64,000 nucleotides of DNA from Breviolum minutum Mf 1.05b.01 (taxonomy: Eukaryota > Sar > Dinophyceae > Suessiales > Symbiodiniaceae), in NCBI GenBank assembly GCA_000507305.1, contig DF239575.1, forward strand, positions 115,744-179,743, written 5' to 3'. Of this stretch, positions 54,116 to 63,154 are shown piece after piece (the first letter of the stretch is position 1; every line of letters begins with the position of its first letter). Position numbers and translations under genes: made by a program. The notes under the pieces are model-generated. The model ran no database searches, was not told the origin of the DNA, and saw only the letters and a program-made list of their open reading frames with translations.

Positions 54116-54364
54116 ATCACATCCTTGCTAGTGCAGCCAGACAATTTGGCAGCATGTGTAATTTCACCTTGCCCCCACAAGATCAGCAGGAGAGCTCCAT
54201 GTTTGCCATTCTTGAGCAAGAATGGTTCAACATCGCAAAAACTGCACCTGCCACGAGAAGTGACACTCCAACTTCCGTGGAACGTCACAACATGCTGCAC
54301 CTGGCAATGAAGGAAAGTAACACTCCAACATCTCCAAATATGGGCCCTGCTACAAAAAAGTGAA

Positions 54365-54705
54365 ATGTGGTTGAGGTGTGATGCGTGATGCGTCTGATGT
54401 GTCTGATGTGACTGATATAGGGCATGTTTGACGTGACACGTCAGGCATGTGACTGATGCGTGATGTGATTGGTGTGTGAGATGTAAATGTTGTGAATGAT
54501 GTGTGATGTGAGTCATGTAAGTGATGTGGGGAGATGTGAGTGATGTGTGGTGTCAGTGATGTGAGTGATGCTTGGTGTGAGTGATGTATGTGTGTGATAT
54601 GGGTGATGTGAGATGTGAGCGACGGAGAAAGCGACATGTGAATGATGTGAGTGATGTGAGTGAGGTGTGAGGCGAGATGTGACTGACGTGGTGAGATGTG
54701 GTGGC
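54365..54705 (+). repeat. GTGATGTGAGTGATGTGAGA minisatellite
   Basis: Degenerate 8-12 bp units of GTGATGTGA and GTGAGTGATGTG type. Confidence 0.75.
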
Positions 54706-55092
54706 CGTGGTGGCGCTAAAACCCTGGAACCTGGAAGTTTCTCAACTAAACTTCCTGTGCAACACGTTTTGTATTTGTATCAGTTGGTGAACCCCTTGTT
54801 GAAAGTGAGTGAGCCCCTTTTCAGAAGTCAAATCAATGTAGTAGAAATAATCGAAAATGCGTCATATCTTGATGAGATGTCAACCTAAAATCTGTTTTTG
54901 GAATCTAAATCCGTAAACTTAGGTTCACCAAAGTTACAAACCCCAAAAAGATACCTTTATGCAACTTAAAACTGAACTTAGCCAAAGGAATGATTGAACA
55001 TAATGGATTGTGAAAACATCCTGTGGCGCCAAGCAAGCGCTGAAAACCAAAACGACTCGCACCTGGACTGTTTGAGCCACTTGAATATGTAC

Positions 55093-55180
55093 CTCATCCG
55101 CGATCCACCGCAATCTTGCCCAACGGTGCTCTGGAGTGATATCACCACGCCGGACGTGGATGGCGATATTGACGCTGCAC
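55093..55180 (-). CDS. Exon with HVRRGD motif, glycosyltransferase-like
   Basis: A minus-strand frame ends at a GATGAG|GTACAT donor and encodes SVNIAIHVRRGDITPEHRWA and RLRWIADE. IAIHVRRGD is the nucleotide-sugar-binding motif of several fucosyltransferase families (H-x-R-R-x-D). Just upstream another frame reads FPEAYKKYQQRISR, which fits the region before the motif, so an indel or a short intron lies at about 55180. It is too short to place in a family. Confidence 0.4.
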
Positions 55181-55439
55181 TTCTTGAAATGCGTTGCTGG
55201 TACTTTTTGTAGGCCTCGGGGAACGAATTTGATGTAAGACAGCTTTCGAACCACAAACATGCAAAAATCGGAACGAACACTGGGGCTAATACATTGCACA
55301 AATTGTCCAAGTTTGAATGACGAGTGACTTCAATGCACTCAAGGAAATTCAGCAATTTTTGGTTAGCATGCACTGGATTCTCAAATAATATCTTGTATAA
55401 TTATGTATGACTGTAAAACATGTGTTCGTGAACTTTAAT

Positions 55440-55790
55440 GCCATCATTCTTTCGCCGTGGCACCGGAAATTGCGCGCCATCTCTCGAGAAAATCAGGCGT
55501 CACGGCGGAGGCACCCTTGTTGGCTGGCCGGCAGGTGCATGTTCAACGTGCTGTATTGCAAATAAGCTAGCAAACAAATTACAACACGCTCCATCCAAAT
55601 TGAATTTCAAAATGCAACCGAGAATCAACCCCCAGTGATGAACGCAAGAATATGCTCTTCGTTCCTCGCGGAATTTGGTCCATCTCCTCCTTGTTTTGAT
55701 GAACGGCCGAGTTTCGATTGGCTGACCCCGCGCATTTCCTGCGCATGCTGCCGTTCAGACCGCCGGAAACAAACATGCTAAGTTCGTCTT
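55440..55790. other. GC-richer patch, strand and function unresolved
   Basis: Frames on both strands are open and protein-like for 50-70 codons. I cannot choose between them and see no domain. Confidence 0.25.
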
Positions 55791-55857
55791 TTGCAAGTCC
55801 TGATCGTGATCATATGAAAACCAAGTAGCACACACAAACCTGAATGCAGAACACATG

Positions 55858-56245
55858 TTTGGGTTTCAAGCAGTTCGCTCACTTTTCCGACATGTGACTG
55901 TAGCTATTGAAGGCTATGGGTACGGTTTGGTCCACAGTCAGCTGTGAAACCATTAACAGGAACATCTTCCAAGAAAACGTTTTCCCCATGGCAAGGGCTT
56001 TTCGCTGCTGGAATTGCCAGTTTTGCCTTAGAGAAAGGCTGAAGGAAATGCAAAGTGTCAAACATGTTTCAACCCAACTTTCTAATGCCTGGGTTTCAAA
56101 CAGTTCTCTCACTTTCCGGCATGTGACTGTAGCTTGTACTGACTATATGGGTACGATTTGGTCCATATAGTCAGCCGTGAAACCATCAAATTAAATTTAT
56201 TCCAATGGCAGGAACATCCGTCAAGAAAACGTTTTCCCCATGGCA
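55858..56245 (+). repeat. ~230-bp imperfect tandem duplication
   Basis: TGGGTTTCAA.CAGTTC.CTCAC, CATGTGACTGTAGCT, then GTGAAACCAT, CAGGAACATC and GAAAACGTTTTCCCCATGGC occur twice in order. Confidence 0.75.
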
Positions 56246-56249
56246 GCCA

Positions 56250-57015
56250 CGACCCCAAATCTTGACAGGAAAATCATGACTGTTGAAAACGGTTCCATAA
56301 AGCTTTGGATGCTGTACAGGTGTGGGCGAGGCATGGGAGATACGAAAGAGCATCACTAATATTTACACCACCAAGATGAAAGTTATACATTTTTAATAGG
56401 GCAAGCTCTTAGACTCCTACAGCCGTTTGGCCTCCTGCTATTGGCCGCCCTATTTCCAACCGGAAATAATATAATTTAGTTCGGGGTGGAAATCGGGCCA
56501 CCAATGCCAGGGCGATGTCAAGTGTGCCAAACCCCCTTAGAATCGGTGCCCCGAAACGGAACCGCCAAATTTGAAAAAAATGTCGCCCTGCTCAAAAACC
56601 CATGAAAGGATTTTGTCAGTGTCACCCAGGCAGTATCCACCACCAATAGGCTTTGTGAACTTAGTGTCGGTGTCACCAGTAACTCTGCATCCATCTACGT
56701 GGACCGCTTTCTTATATCTAGGTAAAACAAAGTTACAGAGTTATAAAAAGTTAGCAAAGTTAAAAATAGTTAAAAGAAAGTTTGAAAAGTTATGAAAAAG
56801 TTAAGAAAAAGTTACAAAATAGAGCCCCAAAAAGGCGTATATTTTCATAGCATGTTTTTTTGACGAACAAAAGGCTTTTTTGGAAGTCCCTGTCCGCGGT
56901 ACCGCTTTCAAAAATATCGTGCCCTGCTATCGTTGTCAACGGCTTTTTTGTTGCAATATAGGTGTTTGAATGTAATGAATAGGAATTCTCTAGTGTTTCT
57001 TTCAATTTTTCAGCT
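56250..57015. other. Non-coding stretch
   Basis: A-rich AAAGTTA/AAGTTAGAAAA runs at about 56725-56820. No exon supported. Confidence 0.4.
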
Positions 57016-57019
57016 GCTT

Positions 57020-57440
57020 TTTTGGAAGGAACATTGCGGCCCAACGGGCCGCACATGGCAGCCCAAGGACACAGCCTCAGCGAGAAGGTCCCAGGGCGAA
57101 GGTCCCAAGGCAGAATGATCCTTCACCACCAGTGCCACCAAGTTGTCCACCTCCGCGTCTGGGTCCAACTGGTGCTTCTGCCCCTTCTGCCCCTTCTGCC
57201 CCTTGGAGAGCATCTGCCTCAGATGCCACAGCACCTGCCCCAATGCATCTGCCCCAGATGCCGCAGCATCTGATCCAAGAGATCCACTTGTCCCAGAAGC
57301 GGCAAGAGCAGATGTGTGTGCTGCGAGATGGTTTGACAGAATTGGACGCCGGGATCCAATTTTGTCGATGCACGAATCGCAAGCACCAGCATTTGCTTGG
57401 CATGATCCAGTCATGTTTCTTGTCAAAAAAAAGTCTAGTT
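57020..57440. other. Low-complexity GC-rich block, possible coding
   Basis: CTGCCCCTTCTGCCCCTTC and CATCTGCCCCAGATGCCGCA repeats are open in several frames on both strands. The plus-strand frame ending WFDRIGRRDPILSMHESQ looks most protein-like, but the repeats make any call unsafe. Confidence 0.25.
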
Positions 57441-57444
57441 AGGA

Positions 57445-59395
57445 CATTGTGGGACGGGTGTCAGAGTCAAGTGATTTGATTGGTGCGCAGGATGAAATCC
57501 TGCTTCTGTTACATCTGTCTTGGACTAAGGGTGGAAATCCTCCACGACTATCGCATCTTGCCTTCCACGCAGGGACGGTTCTGGAACTTGATGTGTTTTG
57601 GGGCCTATGGCCGAACTCGCATGATCAAGATCCTGTGCCTTGTCTGGCAACATTCAAAGCTTCATGCATAGGTACTATAGTTGGAATTGCTTGATGTCCC
57701 TGCAGAATTGTTTTCAAGTGTAAACCCAGGTTGGAGCATGGATGAGCGGGCAAATGACAGCTACTTCTCCAACTGTGTCGGTAGCTGGACGGCAAAAAAC
57801 TTGTACTTGAGAAGCACTTGTCATGATGTCTAGAGTCTGCTCTTATCATTTTGCTGGTTTCTGTCTTTTTGAACTCATCCTGTGCACTAAGGCTCTGCAT
57901 TTGACGAAGCTGAAGAAGTCTGGCAAGAGAAGTACCGTCGCGAGTTTTCGTGGATTTAGATGTGCAAGTGCCGCAAGTGTCACAATGTTTGCAGACATGT
58001 GTCAATGTTCACTGGCCAACATGATATGATATGTGATATGTGTCAAGTTTTTTGCTTGCTGTGTTTGTTTTGTTTTGATTCCAAACTGGCCAGTGGATTT
58101 GACAATTGTCTCATGTGTCTCACATGTGTCTCAAGAGCTGTGCACACACAAATGTCTAAGAGGCTTGCAAGCTAATTAGTTTGCAATCGCTCTTTTGATG
58201 ATCTAGCTATGTCCTCACATGTGTCAAGCATCCTGCATTTCTGTTTTATGTGTTACTGTCAAAGTCTATTGAGTTTCAAGCTAAGCCATAATGTAAGATC
58301 AAAACATTTATGCAAATCTGTAAGATTGCATTGTTGGCTTTCTTCTTTGAGTTTATGTGATGCTTGAGCATATGTCGTGACATTTTTGGCACATTTCATC
58401 CAGCTAATGCGATTTCTTCCAACATGTGGAACAAATGGTTCTGAAAAAGTGGCCCATTGCAAGCCGACAGAAATGCCTGTATCAAATGTCTTTATCATGT
58501 CTGCATGCAAGCTGCAATTTTCATTAACATGAAAATCACATTTTGTCCAATAAACCATGTGTGGCCTGAGGTGCTCAAACTGTGGAGCTAAGTCCTGACT
58601 TCAGGTCAGTTGTTTGGCTTTGTGTTCTTTCAATCTTTTGGCCATGTGTCAACAAGTGGTATTCTTGGTCATTCTCTAAGGCACATGCAGTCACGCACCT
58701 ATGACCTATGTCAGTGAATGTGGAATTCTTAGATCACAATGCTCAATGTTGAACACAAGTGTGGTGTGAGATGCTTCATTATTATGTCCATGTGCATGTA
58801 GACAGGCCAAAGTCCTTGACTGACAGAAATGTACGTGTGTGGTTTGGCGCTCAGTCATGAGCCAATGTTGGCACTGTTTTAGTGCAGTTTGTTTGCAACA
58901 CTTCAACATGTCACTTCTGGTGTTTTACTGCTTTTGACATATGCGCCTTCAAGTTTGGTGGTTTGTTGCTGCAGCTGCTTTTGAGGCCTGCTCACTTCAT
59001 ATGTCTTCTTGGTGTGCTGCAGTGGACAAGGACACTAAGTCTTAAGTATAATCCTTGATTCTGTTGTTGGGGTGGGATTCCTGAGGTTTAGATACGGGGT
59101 TTGGCTGTAAAGGTTTTTTTTAAAGATTTTAAAGTGAAATTCCTCATGTTTTTGGGCAAATTTTTGTTTAACTGTTTGTTCTTTTTTTTTAATAAACATT
59201 TTAATTTCAAATTAAAGACATAAAACTACTAGTACTACTACTAGCTACTAATAGTCAACATGTATGTATACACATCCTCAGCCATTTTATCTTCCTCGAC
59301 TTCCTCTTCGAAAAGGTGATCCTGGCATGTTTTTTGTTTTGATGTTCATTGATATCAATCATATTATTGATTATTCATTTTGAATACTTGGTTTT
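57445..59395. other. Gene-poor stretch at the strand switch
   Basis: Frequent CATGTGTC and GACATGTG motifs, a few short open frames and no supported exon. Minus-strand coding evidence ends to the left; plus-strand ORFs begin to the right. Confidence 0.45.
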
Positions 59396-59396
59396 G

Positions 59397-59406
59397 TTGG
59401 CTCAAG
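59397..59406 (+). other. SL-like decamer upstream of an ORF
   Basis: TTGGCTCAAG equals the last ten bases of the dinoflagellate SL. The match stops there. It lies 59 bases before the preferred ATG of the next ORF, so it may be a relic or chance. Confidence 0.35.
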
Positions 59407-59465
59407 ACTTTCAATCAAAACCCAGAGATTTTCTTCGAAGGAATTTTGCCCCGAAACGTGTTGTC

Positions 59466-60371
59466 ATGGTCAAGCCATCTGCTTGTGATATTGTTGCAGT
59501 TGCAGATGCAGCACGCCCTCAACGAAGTACCCCTTACTTCTCTGTTTCACAGCAACAGATTGCATATCGAAGGGAAAGAAGTCCAAAACGATCAGGGCAT
59601 GGCGTCGCAGTGGTTCCAGAACCACGCTATTGTCCACATTACTCTCCAATGATTGGCTTGGTCCGGGGAGAGTTTGGACCTTCTACTATTTCGATGCCAT
59701 TTTCCTGCTGTTACAAGGAAGCAGAATTGATGGAGTGGACAAATGAAGCAAAATGCCAAATCTTAGACTTTTGTCGTCGAGCTGAAGAGGAACAAGCAGA
59801 GACAGACCCAGTGTTCACTACACTTTTCACAAAACCCAACTTGGTTTTGTCTTGGATGGATCACAATCATTTGGAAAAGCTTCCAAAAGTCCTCCCCAAG
59901 GTGAATATCATCTTTTACTTTCGTGAAAGAGATGGCAGATTCTATGCATGGGAGCAATGGGCACGAAAACACAATGTTTTTCTTGTATTTCAAGATCCTG
60001 AATTCTTGGTTTCCGAGTTGAATTCGAACAATGTGGATGAGGTACAGGATGTGAAGCGCCGTATGTTTGTTGCTTCTTGCACACAAATCATCAACACTCT
60101 GAATACGTTTTTGAAATATGAAGCGCGCTGTTCAGTGTGCAAGGAGGGACGAGTGATTCATGCAGCTTTTGGTTGTGATGGAACTAGCAAGTCTGTGGGT
60201 GCTTTTTTGGCCAACACCATGTTTTTCGGTGATTGTGATGCAACAACTGCTGTGTCCCATCTTTTGCAAAAGCCAAGGGTTTGGAAACCTATGCCCCTGA
60301 TTGAACACAGCTTTATGTTGGAGGCCTTGTTTCACCCCGAGCATTGCATTCGAGCTGCTATTGGACGATGA
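59466..60371 (+). CDS. Intronless ORF, unknown protein (301 aa)
   Basis: The ATG at 59466 (MVKPSACDIVAVADAARPQR) is preferred to the one at 59349, because the upstream part is an AT-rich hydrophobic read-through and an SL-like decamer lies between. The protein is soluble, with a Cys/His-rich N-terminal third (PRYCPHYSPMIGL), KVNIIFYFRERDGRFYAWEQ in the middle, and a late GRVIHAAFGCDGTSKSVGAF followed by a helix. The last block loosely resembles the HCxxGxxRS loop and helix of dual-specificity phosphatases, but Ala stands where the catalytic Cys would be. I treat this as a resemblance only. It ends at a TGA and is followed by three more plus-strand ORFs. Confidence 0.55.
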   Translation: MVKPSACDIVAVADAARPQRSTPYFSVSQQQIAYRRERSPKRSGHGVAVVPEPRYCPHYSPMIGLVRGEFGPSTISMPFSCCYKEAELMEWTNEAKCQILDFCRRAEEEQAETDPVFTTLFTKPNLVLSWMDHNHLEKLPKVLPKVNIIFYFRERDGRFYAWEQWARKHNVFLVFQDPEFLVSELNSNNVDEVQDVKRRMFVASCTQIINTLNTFLKYEARCSVCKEGRVIHAAFGCDGTSKSVGAFLANTMFFGDCDATTAVSHLLQKPRVWKPMPLIEHSFMLEALFHPEHCIRAAIGR

Positions 60372-60891
60372 AAAACATCTGTCTCTTGAAGAATGAGTGA
60401 AAATGAAAGCTTGTTGTTTTGCGAATTTCTGTGATTTGAATTGAAATATTGCCAGGTTTGCCTCAGAAGGATGGAAGGTGCAAGTCGACTTGTGGAATCG
60501 GTCTCTCAAATTTCCAATGCATTCATTCGAACTGCTGTTATGATGATGATTGAGATATTCCGGGCAGGTTTTTGTTTGATGCGTGAATTTTTTTCTGACA
60601 TGGAGTCACAAAGAACGAACAAAATCACCAGCACCACCATAATATTGTGATTGAAAAGTTTTGATTCATTTGAAATATTGCCAGGTACTATTGATTCTGA
60701 TGTTTCTTTGACATGCAGGCAGGCTCTGCAGTGCAGTATTTTTGAAGGGGTGAGTTGCTGCAAGATGAGTCAATGCTGCACTTGAGTTGTATTTTTGAAC
60801 AAGAGAGTTGCACCATGATGAATCAATGACCCATACAAGTCTTTTTGCTCCAGCCTTCAGCACTTCACGATTCAATTTCTTTTTTGGAGCC
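60372..60891. other. Inter-ORF spacer with short duplications
   Basis: TTGAAATATTGCCAGGT occurs at about 60442 and 60671. GTATTTTTGAA, then GAGTTGC and ATGA.TCAATG, occur twice with a period near 55 bases (about 60735-60830). Confidence 0.5.
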
Positions 60892-61329
60892 ATGTCGAGT
60901 GGCAATCCTTATGTTTCATCCAATAAGAATTGGATGAACCAACAAGCATTCCATTCTATTCCCATGCAGCCATCTGCTGGAGTGTCCTCTGAGGGCATGG
61001 CGTCCACTGAGTCCAAACCTGTGAAGGGCGAAGTTCTTGATATCAATGTGGGAAGCAAAAGATTCAAGCTCATCCCTGAACCTTTCATGGAAGACTATCC
61101 TGGAGCGGGAGGCAATCCGTATCCAACAGCCGACATTCGCAGGTCAATGATGCAGCCAAGCTGTTCCGTAAAATCAGCTGATCCAAGGCATGGCGTCGGA
61201 GAACATATGGTTCTCTATGGATATTTTTGGAACAAAACAGAAAACCAACAGAATTGGTTCAAAGCTCAAGGAGTTGGAAAGAGCGAAGTACCTCCTTGCT
61301 TATCTAGATTCAAAAGCCATGATCTTTAG
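60892..61329 (+). CDS. Intronless ORF, unknown protein (145 aa)
   Basis: The ATG at 60892 (MSSGNPYVSSNKNWMNQQAF) is chosen over an upstream in-frame ATG at 60808, which would add a Phe-rich stretch. The N-terminal ~45 residues are polar and probably disordered. Then come VKGEVLDINVGSKRFKLIPE, PFMEDYPGAGGNPYPTADIR and a basic C-terminus ending at a TAG. No domain recognised, no signal peptide. Two copies of the GGCATGGCGTC motif lie inside it, in different reading frames. Confidence 0.5.
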   Translation: MSSGNPYVSSNKNWMNQQAFHSIPMQPSAGVSSEGMASTESKPVKGEVLDINVGSKRFKLIPEPFMEDYPGAGGNPYPTADIRRSMMQPSCSVKSADPRHGVGEHMVLYGYFWNKTENQQNWFKAQGVGKSEVPPCLSRFKSHDL

Positions 61330-61344
61330 AATTGAAAAGTCAGC

Positions 61345-61890
61345 GATCCGGCTTACATAAAAGAATCGACATATGTGAGAACATATGTGAGACGTATGTG
61401 AGAACATATATCCAACACATGTGAGAACATAGGTGAAACGTATGTGAAACATAAGTGCAGCACAAGTGAAGCATAAGTGAAACATCAGTGAAACATAAAT
61501 AAAGCATGTGTGGAACATGTCAAACATATTTGGACCATATATCAAGCATATGGGCAACATTTACCGAACGTATCTCAAATAATGCAAATACATATGTTTT
61601 ACATATGTTGTGGATATGTTTTTTAGATGTCCAAAAGATATGCATTTCGAAAAATAAGATCTTATTTTGTGAAATAAGATCTTATTTTCATGTTTTACAT
61701 ATGTTGTGGATATGTTTTTTGATGTCCAAAAGATATGTATTTCGAAAGAGATATGTTTGGTAAATGTTGCACATATGTTTGACATTTGTTCCACATATAA
61801 TTGACATGTGTTGCATTTATGTTTGATATATGTTTGACATATGATTCAGATATGTAAGCACATTTTCTAAGATCTTAAAATTTGATTTTA
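61345..61890 (+). repeat. CATATG-rich, palindrome-rich spacer
   Basis: ACATATGTGAGAACATATG units in the left part. A ~95-bp duplication carries CATGTTTTACATATGTTGTG and GATGTCCAAAAGATATG (about 61588 and 61690). Perfect palindromes AAATAAGATCTTATTT and TTTTAAGATCTTAAAA also occur. Confidence 0.7.
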
Positions 61891-62040
61891 AGATCTTAAA
61901 AATGTATACATTGGGTAATTTGTTTTTGCGCTTAACATATGTCTTGTGGTGCGCACAACTTGCGCTTCACATATGTTTTCCTTGTGTCTGGGATATGTTT
62001 TCCTTGCGTTTGGCATATGTAATTTTCATGTTATNCTCCT

Positions 62041-62493
62041 TGCGGACAAAACTACATTTCTCTTCGAGGTTCTGTTTTGGAATGCTTGGATCGATCCACT
62101 TGGGGGAGAGACCACAAAACATATTACATGGATCGGAACCTCCTGTTTTATCGTCTTCGAATCCCCAAAGAAAGTTACCAGTACTTGATGGGCCACAAGA
62201 TCATTGAGGAGAAGGGCAAGTATGAGAATGGAAAGCAATGGGTCCACCTTCACAAGACCAATGTGAAGTCCAGGGCCACTCTCACAACACCTGACAAGAG
62301 GGAGATTTTGATGTGGACGGGAGAGCTTTTGTCCAAAGATGATATGGAAGCTTTGGCTTGGCAAATTGATCCTCAGTGGGATTATCCAGCTCATTATGTG
62401 AAAGGAGCGAGGATCGTGAGTTCTCATATGGATGAGAGTGCTCCATTTGATCTCAGTGCTCATAGTGCTCCAGCTGGAATTTGGTCACGATAG
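62041..62493 (+). CDS. ORF or terminal exon, unknown protein
   Basis: A plus-strand frame is open from before 62041 (an N at 62035 obscures its start) to a TAG at 62493. The first in-frame ATG is at 62128. It encodes SLRGSVLECLDRSTWGRDHK, IPKESYQYLMGHKIIEEKGK, LTTPDKREILMWTGELLSKD and DMEALAWQIDPQWDYPAHYV. The open stretch before the ATG is protein-like, so the true start may be in the AT-rich spacer or in an upstream exon. No domain recognised. Confidence 0.5.
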   Translation, partial: CGQNYISLRGSVLECLDRSTWGRDHKTYYMDRNLLFYRLRIPKESYQYLMGHKIIEEKGKYENGKQWVHLHKTNVKSRATLTTPDKREILMWTGELLSKDDMEALAWQIDPQWDYPAHYVKGARIVSSHMDESAPFDLSAHSAPAGIWSR

Positions 62494-63154
62494 ATGATAT
62501 GAGAGGCATGACGTCCGCAGGCATTGCTCCAGGAAATGGGAGATGGTACCAGAGTAGGAATGAAATGAAGCAAAAATCAAGCTTTATTAAATTGAAATGA
62601 AATGAAAAGAAATCTTAGAATCTCAAGCATTCATTGATTCGACTGGGACCAACACCATCCTGATTGAAGCTCCAATCTCAAAAATCAAAGCCTAAGAGCT
62701 TGATTTGTACAGATGAGGACAGCACGAAAACAAAGCCTAAGTGCTTGATTTGTACAGGTGAGACCATGCACACTGCTCGCATTCCCTGCATGCAAACACA
62801 GGTTTTCGTATAGAAGCTGGCTGGATTTTTTTTTCCAACTGACTGGTTTGTTGTTGTTTCTCTCTGCAACCATGTCTGTTGCACTTATTCGGAATGACAG
62901 GTTCTCGGCTGCTTCGATGGAATCTTCTTTGTGACAACGTCTTTTCCTCAAAGAGTCAATGATTCAAACCTTGCAGGTTTGTGATGTTGAGTGGTTCGCC
63001 ATTTAGAATTTGCATCTTCATTGGCTTCATTCACATTTGCAGCTTTTTGGATCGTAGCTTTTTCTTCCTTGGCTTGCTGTTCGGTTTGAAAGTGCATAGC
63101 GTCACTCTCGAGCTGGATAGTTGCTGTTGGATTGAAAGGGCATAGCGTCAATCA
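62494..63154. other. Inter-ORF spacer
   Basis: It includes a 45-bp tandem pair at 62686-62762 (CAAAGCCTAAG.GCTTGATT twice) and two variants of the GGCATRGCGTC motif at 63093 and 63139. No exon supported. Confidence 0.5.

Noticed and set aside
57022..57479. Pro/Leu- and Ala/Gly-rich proteins at 57.0-57.5 kb
   Set aside because: Open frames on both strands over short CTGCCCCTT-type repeats; no way to choose a real one from sequence alone.
59349..59465. Upstream ATG of the 59.4 kb ORF as true start
   Set aside because: The extra residues are an AT-rich hydrophobic read-through; the SL-like decamer and sequence character favour ATG 59466.
59466..60371. Dual-specificity phosphatase annotation
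   Set aside because: The HAAFGCDGTSKS block lacks the catalytic Cys-x5-Arg spacing; the likeness is not enough for a functional name.
60132..60509. Minus-strand ORF opposite the 59.4 kb gene
   Set aside because: Shadow of the plus-strand gene; no domain and no splice support.
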